NCBI RefSeq assembly: GCF_019059575.1
Contig: NW_024882193.1
Coordinates: 124,001-188,000, forward strand
Direction: 5' to 3'
Source of the DNA: Amphibalanus amphitrite
Taxonomy: Eukaryota; Arthropoda; Thecostraca; Balanomorpha; Balanidae
DNA length: 64,000 nucleotides
A model generated the notes under the pieces. It saw only the letters and a program-made list of their open reading frames with translations, ran no database searches and was not told the origin of the DNA. Made by a program: the position numbers and the translations under genes. Each line of letters begins with the position of its first letter. The first letter of the stretch is position 1. Positions 40,683-54,657 of the stretch are shown in pieces.

Positions 40683-43667
40683 TATGTATGTATGTATGTA
40701 TGTATTGACGATCAAGAGCAATCCACAATCGGCGTGGCGATTACACTCCGAGTCCGAGCTGGTTGAAGATAAGACAAGAAATAGGTACCTACACAAGAAA
40801 ACGCACACACTTACGGATACGAAATACACAACGCGAACGCCGAACACGCACATACTTGGTGTAACCCGCACGAAGCCGCGTTCATAACTATGTACACACA
40901 GACTCGTTTGCCTTTCATAGTCCAAGAGTCATGAGGCTAGCTACTATGGCTACTCTGGCTAGGCTTAAGCCCCTTTTTTACAGCACGGGCAAATCTGGCT
41001 GGAGGCAACTGCGTTAGCTCGAGGGGGAGAGTATTTAGGAGCGCCGCGGCACGGTAGGCAAATCTACGTTTTCCGGTCTCTAGTCGGGGTCGCGGTAAGT
41101 GGAAAAGGTGGTCTTGGCGAGTAGACCTTGCTCGTGTTTGGGAATTTTTGGAAAATAGGGTCGCGATCTCCTCGGGCTCACCTCTCTGGATGGCCTTGTG
41201 CGCCGTGATAAGGGTATGGTATTCAGCCATTGTTTTAGGTGCCATCCAGCCGAGTTGGTCCCGGAGATGGGAGACATGATCAAATTTACGGCGACCGAAA
41301 ATGACTCTAGCGGCAAAGTTAAGAATTTTCTGAATGCGATCGAAGTTCTTTTGGCTACCATTACCAAATACGGAGAGACAGTACTGGATCCGTGACATGA
41401 CGAGAGCCACCACTAGTGTCTTGGTGACACCGTCGGGGAGGTAGTGGCGGACATGGGAGAGGCCAATTAGGAGACCCGTGCATCGGCGACTGAGCTCGGA
41501 CACATGCGCGTACCAGGACAGGGTGCCGTCGAAGATAACGCCCAGGTTGCCCACCTGCTTGCATGGCACTAGTTTGGTGTCGCGAAAAGAAACGGTGAAA
41601 GCAGGTATGCTTCTCAAATTTTGCCGACTGCCGAAAACCATGAGCTGAGTTTTAGCAGTGTTTACTTTAAGAGCATTTGCACTGAACCAATGGTCGAGAG
41701 ACGCCAGTGACGCTTCCAAGCGCGAGATGAGTCCCCTAAGGTCGTTTAAAGGGCCACTCACCAACAATTGAGTATCATCAGCGTACTGGAAGACTGCTGC
41801 ATCCTCAGAATAAAGTGATAGATCATTGGAAAATACCGTGAAGAGTAAGGGACCGAGTGCCGAGCCTTGAAAGACGCCCATAGAGTTGGGGAGAGGTTGT
41901 GATAATACCCGGCGACCGGACTCGTCCTTCAATGACACACTCTGTGTGTGACCCTGGAGATAAGCGGCGAACCAGGATGTCTCTATGCCGTGCATTGCCA
42001 ATTTAGCGAGTAATAACTCATGGTTGATGACATCAAAACATTTGCTTAAATCAATAAGGCATAGCATAGAGACATCCCCCCTATCGGTGGCGGCCAGGAT
42101 TTGGTCACTGACGGACAGAAGTGCTGTCTCAGTTGAGTGCCGGGGTCGGAAACCGTGCTGGGTATTGGACAGAAGATGGTTTTGGGAGAGATAGCGATAG
42201 AGCTGTTTGTGAATGACTCGCTCGACCACCTTCATAATGACAGGTACTAAGGAGATAGGTCGGAAATTAGTGGGATCAGATGGGTTTCCAGACTTGAAGA
42301 TGGGGTGAACTATAGAGTGTTTCCAATGAAAGGGGATATCGGACCTTGAGATGCAAGTGTTAATGATGTGAAGGATAACGTCACCGATAGATGGGAAAGC
42401 AGTTTTCAGCATGCGAATGCAGACGCCATCAGACGCACAGGCGGCAGAATTGCGCATATTGAAAACGGTGTGACCGAGTTCACCGAGAGAGATAGGTCTG
42501 GGCTTAAATCTACCGGTTACGACACGCGGCAAACGGCCAATTTGCTCAACAACTGGATTTTGGTCACGGATCTCTGTAGCGACGCGGGGACCCACGGAAA
42601 CGAAAAAAGAATTTAAAACGTCAGCCGATACATCAGGTTGAACACTAGGTCCGTCTTTCTTACCAGCCACAACCGACCTAATACTTTTCCACACCTTGTT
42701 GGGACCCCGACCACTAATCTCTCTGTGAAGTTCGCCGCGTCGGTCTCGTCGCACTGCGGCCCGGACAGTTCGGTTTAAGTCTTTGTAAACCTCCGACTTT
42801 CTACCGAACTGCTGTAACGCGGTACGACGTTGATCCATGATTTTAAGTGTGGCGGGGGTAACTGGTGGTGCTGTAGGATTACGGATGGTAATATTCTTTA
42901 TAGGTGCGTGATCGTCAAAAATCGGCAGAAATTCGGTCAGGAAAGCATCCCACTGGTCACTTACGTTCGTGGCACTAAACACGCCCTCCCAATCGGCAAA
43001 CATCAGGTCAGAGTTCAGGGCATCGACATCTATACGGTTGATCGAGCGGGATTGAACAACTGTAGGATTTTTGCGTTGTTTCGGAACGTTAATAGACACA
43101 CGAAGGAGTTTGTGTGGGCTGAAGTGGCAAAAGGATGCAGAGCAATCACGCACAAGCTCTCTATTTTTAACCATACAGACGTCTAGCAACGAGCCGGAAG
43201 TGTACGTTGGAACGGTTACAAGCTGCTCAAGAGAATAATTCGATAAAAAGTCACTGAGGTGTACACGCGCACGAAAACTCTCCTCCTTCAACATATCACA
43301 GTTTAAATCGCCACAGATCATAAATGGAATCTTGGGAAAATCAATTAATACACGCTGTAACTGCGTCTCGAGGTCCGAAAAGTCAGCTCGCAGAGCGGCA
43401 TCGGTCTTTCGGGGCGGCCGGTACACAGAGCAAACAATTAACTGGCGATTTCGTTCGAGCTTGAACAACATCCACCGGGTTTCCAGGAGACTGCCGGGGT
43501 GCGGGGATGTGCTCGGTTTGATGGTCACAGTTTTCATATCCGTTTTTGACAGTACGGCGACCCCGCCGTAGCCGCTGCCGTCTGGTCGGTCGACTCGGCT
43601 GAGAGAGTAGCCGGGAATCACGAGAAGTCGATTTGGAGTAGAAGGGCGCAGCCAGGTCTCGGCCAGG
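40683..43667 (-). mobile_element. CR1/L2-like LINE-1 inside R2-a (copy II)
   Basis: The uninterrupted version of the copy I LINE, 2,985 bp, 5'-truncated inside the endonuclease domain and ending in a (CATA)n tail at 40,683-40,705. It has no ORF1. The TTAA site used by element C in copy I is empty here (43,091-43,094). Confidence 0.92.
40937..43667 (-). CDS. LINE-1 ORF2: endonuclease and reverse transcriptase
   Basis: An open frame of about 910 LINE codons. The frame runs on upstream to an ATG at 43,723, but those first 18 residues come from R2-a out of frame. APE endonuclease: LLAETWL, GYGGVAVLSK, VYRPP, ICGDLNCD; at the usual SDH position it reads FSPHKLL, so the conserved Asp appears replaced. 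RT: NFRPISLVPVIMKVVE, CLIDLSKCFDVINHE, GVFQGSALGPLLF, FQYADDTQ. In life the protein nicks DNA and copies the LINE RNA at the nick. The N-terminal 40 or so endonuclease residues are missing, so this copy is not autonomous. Confidence 0.92.
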
Positions 43668-44222
43668 AGATTGTTGGTGATGTCGCTTCGTCGACCACGG
43701 CGTTGAAGATCCATGGCGACCATGGTTCTCCCTGCCGGACTCCACCCTTGGTTTGGATATATGCGCCTCTGCGTATCTCAGTTGAGGCATCCTGGTATAG
43801 GTCCTTGATGATCGCCACTGCCGGCGGCGGTAGGCCAGCTCGCTCGGCGCCACGTAGGATGGAATCGTGGCTCACCGAGTCGAACGCCTTGGCTATATCT
43901 AGCCACGCTATTTGGCGTTGCTGGATGGAGGCTTTGATGGTGGCCTCCAGCAGCGTGACATTTTCCGCCGTTCCGTCCGCAGTGATGAAGGCTCTCTGGG
44001 CCGGATGTAGTGGGCAGAGCTCTGCTGAGCGGCGAGCCATCATCTTGGTGAGTATTCGCGAGATGGTGGATGCAACTGTAATTGGACGGAATTTTGCCGG
44101 TTCAGCCGCATCTGGTGTTTTCGGGATTAGTGTTGTCCTTGCGTGTTTGTAGGCGGCTGGGACTGTACCCGTGAGGAGCCACAGATTGTACGTTATGGCC
44201 AGGGTTCGCACGGGGCAGCTCG
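43668..44222 (-). pseudogene. R2-a, RT N-terminal part (copy II)
   Basis: Same content as 19,167-19,721 (FRPITVASTISR, AWLDIAKAFDSVSHDS, GVRQGEPWSPW). Like copy I and unlike copy III it lacks 9 bp before motif A (QRQIAWLD against QRQPLAIAWLD). Confidence 0.92.
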
Positions 44223-44262
<40 letters not shown>

Positions 44263-44278
44263 GATGAATTTCTTCACT

Positions 44279-44310
<32 letters not shown>

Positions 44311-44393
44311 CGCGTCAACACGGACCTTGGCCATCACAATGCCATGATTTAATAAGTCAATCGGATTCTTCTGGTCCGTGCCAGTTCTGAGTT
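44223..44393 (-). rRNA. 28S rRNA fragment upstream of R2-a (copy II)
   Basis: Identical in content to 19,722-19,892; abuts the R2-a 5' junction at CTCTCTTA. Confidence 0.9.
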
Positions 44394-44634
44394 CCCTCTC
44401 ATAGTTCGTTTTTTTTTTAGCAATTTGAATACAGCACGAGAATTGCTGGCTGAATTACTGAGAAAACTGGTTGGTGCACATTGACTACGTTTCCATGGGC
44501 AAAGTATCCGGATCAGTGAAGCCGCTACTGATCCGGATGACTGGGGCCGTTTCCATGGGTAAAGCCGGTACTGATCAGGATCAGTGAAATAAGAGCTCAG
44601 AGCCTCAGCCACTACTGATCGGCTTAGGAGAGAC

Positions 44635-45334
44635 CAGGGTATATAGAACAACGGGTACACCAACGACGCGGAAAGCGCCCATTTTACCTGGATGAGTTAC
44701 ATGGTAGGTGATATATTTTTTGAATATGGAAAAAATAGAGTATTCTATTCTGACGAGTAAAACCAAATTCATAAAGCAGTTATTTTTTAAATATATGTAC
44801 CAGAAATAACATACTGACCATAGTTTAAAACTAAGTCTAAAGTTAGTTGAAAAGCGTATAGTTGATACTAAGATGGAAGGAATCAATGGAAGGCGGAAAT
44901 GGCGCAGCTGTTTCATTCTTAAAACGTGTTCGCAAGCAGGATTTACGTGATGCTAGCGACATCTATTAATGTAATCGGGGACGCTGATTGGCTGACCGAG
45001 TCCGTGAGCAGTATCACTAATGTACGCCAGTACAGGGTTGAGGCAATGTGCGCATGCGCAGGAACTTGTGCTCTCATGGAGGGGCTTTTGGTACCTCGGG
45101 CAGCGCCCAATGCTTTTTGGACCTGTTATGGCCTCCGCATCGAAAAACGCTAGATAAAAGGGTTGTAGAGGAGGCTTGAAGCTACCTTTCCCCACAATAA
45201 CATTGACACTTTATCTTTTAGCTTACGTGTGAGGCTCGCTTGAAAAAGGTCGATTTAACATGGAAACCCTATGGGGTAGTAGTTTTTGAGCGCCCATTTG
45301 GCCTAATGCTACCAACTGTCACTGGCTACCCCTG
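44635..45334. mobile_element. hAT-like MITE, 700 bp (copy II)
   Basis: Same insertion as 20,132-20,831, with GGAGAGAC at 44,627-44,634 and 45,335-45,342. Confidence 0.8.
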
Positions 45335-45383
45335 GGAGAGACGAGTATGGCGCACTTTGGCAAATAATAAAAAGTCCAGTTAA

Positions 45384-46550
45384 CCCGCGCCCCGTAGGGC
45401 TACCGGCGGACCCTACCACCCGTAGGGGGGGGGGGGCCGTATCGGCCCCCCCCCCTAAGATCTCAGAAAGTTACCGGCCGATTTTCAAAATTCAAACGGC
45501 GTTCGATAGCCCCACCCGGGAACTACCTTGTGACCAAATTTCATTGACCTAGGTCAAACCGATGACGTCACAGGTCAGGTCAAAGGTCAGATTTTCACCG
45601 TTCACAGGCAATTCAAGAAATGTGCTGTGAAAGCGAGTAAATTGGTAATTTATTGAAAACCATCGATGGTACATTGTTCGTCAAACACATACTTTGCTAT
45701 CTGAGGTCACTGATACCAGGTCAGGTCACAGCGAGGTCAGGTCACCGGGGGTCACAATATGAATGTGTCGTGTGATACATGTTTTATGGTCCATTTTACA
45801 TGACAAATGCGATTATGTGGGTTAGGCAGCCTTTGGGGCCAGCCTAGGTCACGTTTTTGTGAAGGTCAGGTCAAGGTCAGGTCAAATTAGGTCAAATTTC
45901 AAAGTTGATATTTTGCATAAAATGGGTATCGATTCGATGCAGCTTGTCACGGGGAGTCTAATGGTGGTCTTCGTTTTGCTCTACGAGTTCTAGAATTGCC
46001 AAAAATTGAGTTTGAAAATTTGACGTCATCATTTTTGAACAGTTTTTTCGCTATAACTTGGCCAAAAAACGAGGTATCGATCTGAAATTTGGTATGTAGA
46101 TAGAAGACGGTAGGCACTATCACATATATTCCGGTTTTTTCGAAACGCAAAAAACTTTTTGGATTTTTTGGCGAATATATCCAAAAAATGCTTTTTTGAT
46201 TTTTGGGGGTCAAAACTCAAAATTTCAAAAATTCGAGATAGCAGTTTTGTAGCCCTGTCAATTCTACACCTTTTATGTCTTGATCATTTTTCTGTATCTT
46301 CAAAGCTGTAGTCCTGACAGGTCTTCTCGCGAAGGTCTTTTTTCGGTGGAAAATGACAGAACATGACGTCACTCTGACGTCATTTGTGGCCAACCTATCA
46401 TAGCCTCTGGAAAAATTTTTGGTCACAATGTGTAAAATTGATGCCCGGAGGGGTCCTGAAAGTTTGGTGGCGATATCTCCCGCCGTTTAGGAGATATCGA
46501 CCGAAAAGGACAGGGGGGGCCGTTTCGGCCCCCCCTCTACGGGGCGCGGG
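45384..46550. mobile_element. TTAA element A (copy II)
   Basis: Same insertion as 20,881-22,046; TTAA at 45,380-45,383 and 46,551-46,554. G-run lengths differ by one or two bases from copy I. Confidence 0.88.
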
Positions 46551-47509
46551 TTAACATTGTTGCCTGGTCTTGTGCAGAAAATCGACAAGGATCTTCCGTC
46601 CTGAAAATAAGCTTTCCTTTATCATTCATACCCATTGCAAACTCGGCTATTGGGAAAATCTTGTCTAAAAAAACTGTCTTAAAAAAAAACTGGAAAAACT
46701 GTCTATAATAACTCATTTTTCAGTTCGATTCATGTTTACAAAATAATAAATTTAAATAATGATTTCCCATTTAACATCAACAAATAGATGTAGAATATTG
46801 GTACAATAAATCGTAGCAAGATAACTGACTGGTACCTAGATGTGTTGAGCAACCGAATGCCCGACACCGTGCAGGAGGAATGAATGCACAAACAAATATT
46901 TGCCAATTGTTTAAATCTTTATAATATAGCCTAAATTTTGAAACATATCATTCTAATAACAGTAAAATTTGAATAAAATAATTTTGATGTGATATATGCA
47001 TCTAGGCCCATAAAGGCAATTAAAATGAAAATACGAAAAATAAAAAGTCCAACATTAATCCCTATCGTAACGGCTCCTCAGCTTCTTCCGAAGCTGGATT
47101 ATAATCCGGATCAGCGGTAAGGGATTACGGGTGTTTCCATGGGCAGCCTAAGCCGTTACGAGTCACTGATCCGGATCAGTGATGCCCATGGTAACGGTCA
47201 TTGATTTCACAGACGATCAAATTCATAAAAAATTATTTCTACCTGACATATATTTTCCCAGACTTGCAGCACGTATTTGCCTATGCTTACAAAACCACAG
47301 GGATAGACGACTTGCCAGGAATGATAAATGAACTTATCAGTAAATTCCAAGGCGTCTAAGATAATGGCATATTATCGGCGTTTAAAAGTTATTTGGCAAT
47401 TATTATTCATCACTCCAATACAATGTGCGCCAACCAGTTTTCTCAGCAATTCAGCTAGCAATTATCGTGCTGTGTTCAAAGAGACGACTACAGTGAGGGT
47501 CGAACTTAA

Positions 47510-48540
47510 CCCTCGCCGGCCGAGGGGGGGGGCGGGTGCCGCCCCCCCCCATAGGGTTTTTTCGCGATAGCTCCGAACACGCTGGCGATAGAGAGCTGAA
47601 ACTTGGCATACCTGACCTTTGATCCAAGCCGCATCTTTTGACACCAACCGCAATTTTGGGTCAGGTCAGGTCACTGACCTATGACGTCATAAGTGAACCT
47701 CTGCACGGTCTTCAGATGTCGCAACTTCACAACGCCCTCACTGCCAGAGGAGATGTCACAGGGAAATGAAACTTGCAGGATCTAGTATCCATTATGAGTC
47801 CCACAACTTGTATATCTCGGATTTTTCGTAAAAGTCATATGAGGTCAGGTCATTTTCGTGACCTCACCATTATAAGTCAATGGGGAAAAATGAAAACTGC
47901 TATTCTGGCGCCGGGAACGATCTCCAACTATCTCAAGCACACAGAATCGTGATTTGATGCACTCCTTGCAAGGTTAGATGCGTCACTCATGCAATGTTGA
48001 CCTTGCGTGACGTCATTTATGACGTCATCAAGGTCATATTAGTTTTTCGTCAATAACTCTTGATCAAATTGAGCTAGCGAGTCGGGAAAGCCACCAATGG
48101 ACTCAGGAAGACCTGCCAAATCGAATGATATGCGACATGACCTCTTTCGACCAACTTCGTGACCTGGGGGTGCTGACCTGACCTTGACCTGAGGTCAACA
48201 CCCCAAATTGACCTGACCCGGACAAAAAGTATATCATTCGACGCGCCTGAGCAAGACGAACACGATGCTGCCAAAATCGGCGCTCTGCGGTCGTTTTTTG
48301 CGAAGTTATTCACCAAAAACTGAACCGTACCTTGGGGCACTTGACCTGACCTCAGAGGTCACCGGTTGACCTAGGACCTTAAAATCGGGTACCAATCTCT
48401 GCGTCTCGTAACGGCGCACACGCTCGTTTTTTCCGCGACGCTCTAGCTCCACCAGGGGCGAAACGGCGAGGGGGGGTCGTACCCGCCCCCCCCCCCCCTC
48501 GGCCGGCGTGTATGTAGAAAACCAATAGGTCCGGCGAGGG
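47510..48540. mobile_element. TTAA element B (copy II)
   Basis: Same insertion as 23,005-24,036; TTAA at 47,506-47,509 and 48,541-48,544. Confidence 0.85.
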
Positions 48541-48544
48541 TTAA

Positions 48545-49769
48545 AAAACGAGCTATAATTGCCGAACGACGCGGTGGTTCCCGTCGACTGTGCGCGCTAC
48601 CGGCGCGAACCGGCGACGGCCAACTAGGCCGACAAGCCAAAGTGATCAGTGTTGCTTGCAATGCAGCATTTGAGCCACACCCGTTCCTCGTTCAAGAGGT
48701 TCCATTGGCCAGCTCTACTCTACTGAACCATTTGAAACCATTTCCGTCCATTTTCTGTGCATTGCCTGCCACACTGCGCATTGTGATTGCTTACTCTATT
48801 GGCTCCTTCTGGCCGTCAGGCATCCGCGATTTCGGTTGAGTTGGTATCTTATTCGCTATGTTCTTCTTTCTTTTTTCGGAGTCTATGCCGAATTTCTGGT
48901 GACAAACGAACTTCTTTGGCCTTTTTTAAATAGATTGTTGTGTTGCCTCTTGTCTTTTGTATGTATATATGTAAGTGTTTTTTCTCGCCGCCTGATATAT
49001 GTGCTGACAGCTCTTGTTGATAAAGTGGTCGTCGCCGCCCCGGCGACGGCCAGCTGATCAGTCTCAGCGCGCTCCAACGTCCTTTTCTTGTCGGTCCTCC
49101 AGTGACCAAGCCAATGGTGGTTCAAACCGCCGTCACCCCCGCGGCGGTCAACATGCTTTTGCTGGAGCTTTTTTTTCTTTTGCCGTCTTTTTTTCTTTCA
49201 TCTTTTAAACAAACAATATCTCGTCGTATTTTGTTATTTAAGCCAATGGTGTGAAGGTTACCCAGTTTACCCAGTGTCTTCCGCTACCATTGCCGATTTC
49301 ACCGTTAATCCAAGATCATCGCACGCTACGGCTGCCCCCGACGCATCCCCTCCGACAACGCCGCCAACTTTTCTGGCTCATTGCTTGCGGAGGTGTGTCG
49401 CGTGCCGGGCGTAGACAAACCGTTTTTGTTCACTTCTCATCCAGAGGGAAAATCGAAATGTGAGCGGATGACGGAAACCATTTTATATATGATGGTCAAA
49501 TACGCCAATGAAAGTCACAATGAATGGAACTTACAACATTCCCCTTTTCATGACTGGGTATAAAGATGCAGAGTGCATTTTCCACTCGGTCGCTCACTGT
49601 TCTTCCCGTACCTCATGTTTGATAGAAACCTTAGATCGCCAGCGTCTGACGAGCTCCCGACGTCCTCTGCACCGAACAACAGCCACCATTGCTGACTAGG
49701 TGTTTGCAAAGAGTGCCAAGAATTATGAGTTTCAAGTTTAGTACCTATATTTAATAGTTAAATAGGATT
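48545..49769. other. Spacer X (copy II, unit A)
   Basis: Second copy of 24,041-25,264; still unidentified. Confidence 0.4.
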
Positions 49770-49919
49770 TCGGTAGTTATCGGAATAAACCAGACAAATC
49801 ACCAACTAAGAACAGCCATGCACCACCAACTGAATCAAGAGAGAGCTATCAGTCTGTCAATCTTTACGGTGTCCGGGCCTGGTGAGTTGTGCCGCGTGTT
49901 GAGTCAAATGAAGCAGCAA

Positions 49920-49957
<38 letters not shown>
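49770..49957 (-). rRNA. 18S rRNA fragment (copy II, unit A)
   Basis: Second copy of 25,265-25,452, with the same substitutions at conserved positions. Confidence 0.9.
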
Positions 49958-49989
49958 GCTAGGCATTGTTGCTCGGGTTTGATGCTCGC

Positions 49990-50355
49990 CCGGGTGGTGT
50001 CCAGGACCGCATACAGGTGTTGTTGGCCCAGGGGCGGAGGGTCCCGAGTGGTGTCCGGGACCGCCGCCAGGTGTTGTTGGCCCAGGGGCGGAGGGTCCCG
50101 CGTGGTGTCCGGGACCGCCGCCAGGTGTTGTTGGCCCAGGGGCGAAGGGTCCCGAGTGGTGTCCGGGACCGCCGCCAGGTGTTGTTGGCCCAGGGGCGGA
50201 GGGTCCCGAGTGGTGTCCGGGACCGCCGCCAGGTGTTGTTGGCCCAGGGGCGGAGGGTCCCGCGTGGTGTCCGGGACCGCCGCCAGGTGTTGTTGGCCCA
50301 GGGGCGGAGGGTCCCGCGTGGTGTCCGGGATCGCAGCCAGGTGTTTGCCCAGGGG
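49990..50355. repeat. 54-bp minisatellite (copy II, unit A)
   Basis: Same unit number as copy I, with one GCGAAGGG variant unit. Confidence 0.92.
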
Positions 50356-50357
50356 TG

Positions 50358-51297
50358 AAGCCTGCGCGAGGACCGACAGGATCTTAGGACATCAGAATTT
50401 AAAACTGGATTTTTTTGGACACCAAGACTTACATCCAACATGAAGATATTGGCCAGCGTGTCGTTCAAACCCTTTATATTCCTACACCAACTAGGTAGGA
50501 TAACTTTTGTCTAAGTTCATGTAAGATGGATATCGTAGTTTCTCGCAACTTTGTCCTCCAGGGGGAACTTTGGCCCACGCCTGGAAAAATACTTTGTTTT
50601 GCTGTAACTTTTTACACTTAACACGAGTATAAGCCGTGTTGCTGCCGTCCCCCGTCTTCCACTGGCCTGCCCACAGGTGGGTGGCGGCCCTCGTTGGTGA
50701 AGTGGGCGTCGCCGGCCCAGGAGCGGCGACACCCCAGCGTCACCGTCACCCCAGCGTCCGGCCCAGGGGCGGGCGGCAGCTCTCGATGTTCCAGGTAGTG
50801 CCACTGCCGCCCCCGGAGCCGGGACGCCGCCCACTGTTGTGGATCTTTCTCTCGCTGGCCCAGGGGCAGGCGGGAGCTAGTGTAGTTTGATGTGCCGTTA
50901 CCACCCCGGTGGCCAGGACGCCGTCCACTGTCGTTCTGGCAGCTCTTGTTGCTGGAAAGCATGCCGCGGCTGCCCCCGACCCAGTCTGGCGTCTCTTTTT
51001 CATTTATTTTCGATAGCACATTACACTGTCTTTGCACACATTTTGCATACCCACCACACACACCATTTTCTACCTGCCCCGCCCCGTATTACACATGCCC
51101 GTCCTCGCTGGGGCCATGCCCAAGGCCGCCGGTCGGCCGAACTTTTACATATATGGCCGGCTTTCGGTTAGCCGTGTTGGGTTAGGGACGGGCAGATTCA
51201 TCATCAGGCTAAGTATATCCCCGCACGTAAATATGTTTTGCCTCTTTTCATGAACAGCTTTAATGGTGTCGTTGACTAGGGCTGCATTTTTCTACCC
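50358..51297 (-). other. Spacer between minisatellite and R2-b (copy II, unit A)
   Basis: Second copy of 25,853-26,792. Confidence 0.45.
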
Positions 51298-54280
51298 TCA
51301 AGTGATGGAGAACCACATTCGAGCCCCTTCGTAGGATGGCTGTCGTTTGAGTCGTTTGAGCGACCCGCACGCGGTCTCGCGCAGTATCAACCCTCTTGAG
51401 CCGATGACAAACGCGTCAACCGAGACCTCTGTGACCTCGGGCCGATTTCTGGCCGGGTCACTGTTCAACTGTCCGCGCAGGGCCTCTCAAATCACTGAGT
51501 ACTTTCGGATCTTATCCCGGTATCGCGCCCTGAGGCAGTCGGCCCGGTTGTCATAGCAGATAGCGTCGTCCACAACAGTGGCCTTTGTGCCACTGACCAC
51601 CACCAGGTCTGGGCGGTATTCCTCTCCGTGACACGGCACCCTGTGCTCGCTCAGGATGGTAGATCTCGGATCCATGTTTTGAGCTCGGTCACGGATCAGT
51701 CCACACACCCAGTTGTGGCGCCGAATTTGTGCCTCCCTTGACCAGCTGTGTCTCGGCTTGGCCTCGACACCGCCGGCACACGTTTTCAGCAACTAGGGCG
51801 ATTTTTGAAGGATGTGGCCCATTTCTGAGGGTAGAGTTTAGAGATATGAATAAAAGAGGGGCTGAGGACCGAGTCTTGCGCTGGACCTGAAGTGGGAATC
51901 GTGGTGTTGGATGAGGAATCGAAGTATTTTACTTGGAAGGATGTTTTTGTAAGGTAGTGATTTGGTAGTGTAGGAGGTCTCCAGAAGCTTCTTGTCTGCG
52001 GTAATTTAGTAGAAAGGTGTTTAGCGTATCGTCATTCGTAACTTGCGTTCTTTAGGTCGATACGAAGTGCTGCTGCTCTGTGGTTTGAGTGTAGGCTGTT
52101 TTTGATGTCTGATGTAATGGCTACAATGTTATCAGATGTATTTTTTGCCGCGATAAAAGCCACTTTGTTCCGGTATAATTGTAGCCCGTCACTGCACTGC
52201 CGCACTCTCACATTCGGAGTCACTCACTGCATTGTATTGGCCGTTACTCGTAACTCCAGCATCAAGGCCAGCACCATTCTGCCGGCCATCGGCCCGCGCA
52301 CCCCCATTTTTTTTTTTTTGAATTTTGCTCCCGACAGGCCGAGGCCCTGGTCGGGGTAGGGGAAAGTTACTAGCTGGCAATTAGCCAGATCTTCCGTTTT
52401 ACTTTACTTTAAATCCGGCTATGTTATTCCGGCCCAAGGCAATATCAAGAGCAAAGTTTACGTTAGACCGGCTCATGTGACGTCCGGTGGAAGCAAGTGC
52501 AAGGGGAAGCCAGAAAGGGTGCCAGAGTGGCAGTGCCGAGAGGGATTTTGAATACTTACCATGTCTTGCTGCTGAATCTTGTTGCTGAAATGTGGTAGTG
52601 TTGTAATGTGTGCTGTTGTTGTGTTGTGAGTTCCACCAGGAAAGTCCTAACTAGAAAAACCTGGTGCCTATTCTCGGCAAGGTCACGTGGTCCAACACGT
52701 CACAGGGCCCCGGGCGCCGTGACCGGCCACACCACTCGTCTAGACAGAGTCGGGGCCATGACACAGAAATATACGCAGTAACTGCTACGGCTACATACAT
52801 AATGAAGTTTTGTTTCGGCATAATATAGCGCACCCGGTGCTTTATCATGCGTTCGAAGATGTTGTGGATTGTGGTCGTTACCAAGATTGCCTTGTAGAGG
52901 GTGTTAGTTCTTGGAAGAATTATCGTTTAGCTTTTATGATTTTTATGCGACGTCCTTTGGCACTTTGATCGCTATTGAGAGATTCCGGTCTCGTGAGCCA
53001 CGGGTACCGAACGAATGACGAGCTTGCGTTGAACACCCGCCCCACCTGCCGGTAATTCGGTAGGCCTCTGCTCGCGCTGTGTGACCGGCACGCGAGTACC
53101 ACGAACTGTTTGACGGACTTGTCCACGGTGCCGAGTGCCCCAACCCAGTACCGCAACTCTCTTTCGAGCCTTTCGGACGTTCGGGCATAGCTGGCCACGA
53201 GCTCGTCCGCATTCGCCTTTAGGCGCACGAGTCGCTTAGGCGGGTGTAACCCACGGTGGAGTACTCTTCCGGCAGGGCAAGACCACCATCGGGCGCTTTC
53301 ATGTAGAAGGCAGTCGGCGTTCCGAGAGGCAGGTGGAGGATTCCCCTTACCGTCCTACGCACGATACGATCGAGCTGGCGCGTCTCCTGAATCGGCGCCC
53401 GAGTGCTTAGCCGCAAGGTATGCAGCTGTAGTTTGCTGCTGCCACCAAATGTAGACTGTCTGCTTCTTCGGCACATTCAGGCGGTATATTACACTCAGCT
53501 CCAGCTCACAGTCTGAACCAATCTACCGGCCAGTGGCCACCCGCCAACGATGTCCCGGCCTCCGTAGAGGTCACGTGGGCCACACGTTGGACCCCGCGGC
53601 GCCCCACCGGTCACCCTGCCCAGCTAGGCGCAGCTGAAGACGGGACGATACCATAACGAAATATACGCCAAATAGCCCGAGTGGGCAGAAGGATACGACG
53701 GATCATATTCAGTTTCTTCTCTGGCTTCAATGCTGCCTTATGGATCACCTAGAGGCCTTAGACCGCCGCACGCGTGTCATAGTTGTTTGGTTCCTTCGGG
53801 GAGAGGGATAGTTTCAGGTACTTGACCGGCTCGGTGACCTCGCGATTAATTTACGTTTAGAAACCCATTGAGAAGGTACTTCCATACAGTGGGGCTATTT
53901 GAAACGGATTTTGCAGTTTTTCGCTTCTCTATTAAGACTGTTCACATTTCTTATGGCATGCAAATTGCAAACATATTCTCTGTGAGCTCGTTCATATGTG
54001 TGTATTTTGGTTCAGCTAGTAGTACTGATTCAGACTATAGCCTGAGGCACGGTCTTAGCAAATTTACAACAGTTCTTAAAGCGCACGGTGGGTTTATATC
54101 TGAATGACCAAGGGGCAAATAATTTCCGGACACGCTGTACATATGTACATAGTTATGTATGTAGACCGCCTCATCCACGACACTGTTGAACAAGTGAGGG
54201 GAGAGGGGATCGCCCTGGCGGACTCCGCGGGTGGTCCGGATCACACAGCCTCGACGAATCTCGGTAGTGGATCTGGTGTA

Positions 54281-54657
54281 CAGCCCTCTGCAAACTGCGT
54301 GGTAGGTATTCTTTTTTCGACAAAACCGAGAATAACGCGGATACTATGCTATCGGTCACTCGGAAATCGTAACAGCAAGACGAGGGAGACTTCGCACCTT
54401 GGATTGGCATTACCATCGTACTCATTTTCCATCCAGTTTGGCAGCAAAACCCAAAAGTTGATATTTGCCCCAAAAACAAACTTTTGCATTTTGTTGCCAC
54501 ACAAGGCATCTACTTTGTTTAGTGATAGACCTAATCGAAGGAGTGGAGCATGGCGCATCTAGTTGCAGTGAGTTCCGACCGACTGATAACATGATCTTTG
54601 AGTTATTACCGGTTTTGTCGAAAAAAGAATACCTACCACGCAGTCTGCTGAGGGCTG
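54281..54657. mobile_element. TA-flanked MITE, 377 bp (copy II)
   Basis: Second copy of 29,774-30,150, with the same TA flanks and long TIRs. Confidence 0.8.

Larger units (their letters stand above)
44424..47480. mobile_element. Element G (copy II)
   Basis: Second copy of 19,921-22,975, with the same nested hAT MITE and TTAA element A and only a few base differences. Confidence 0.5.
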
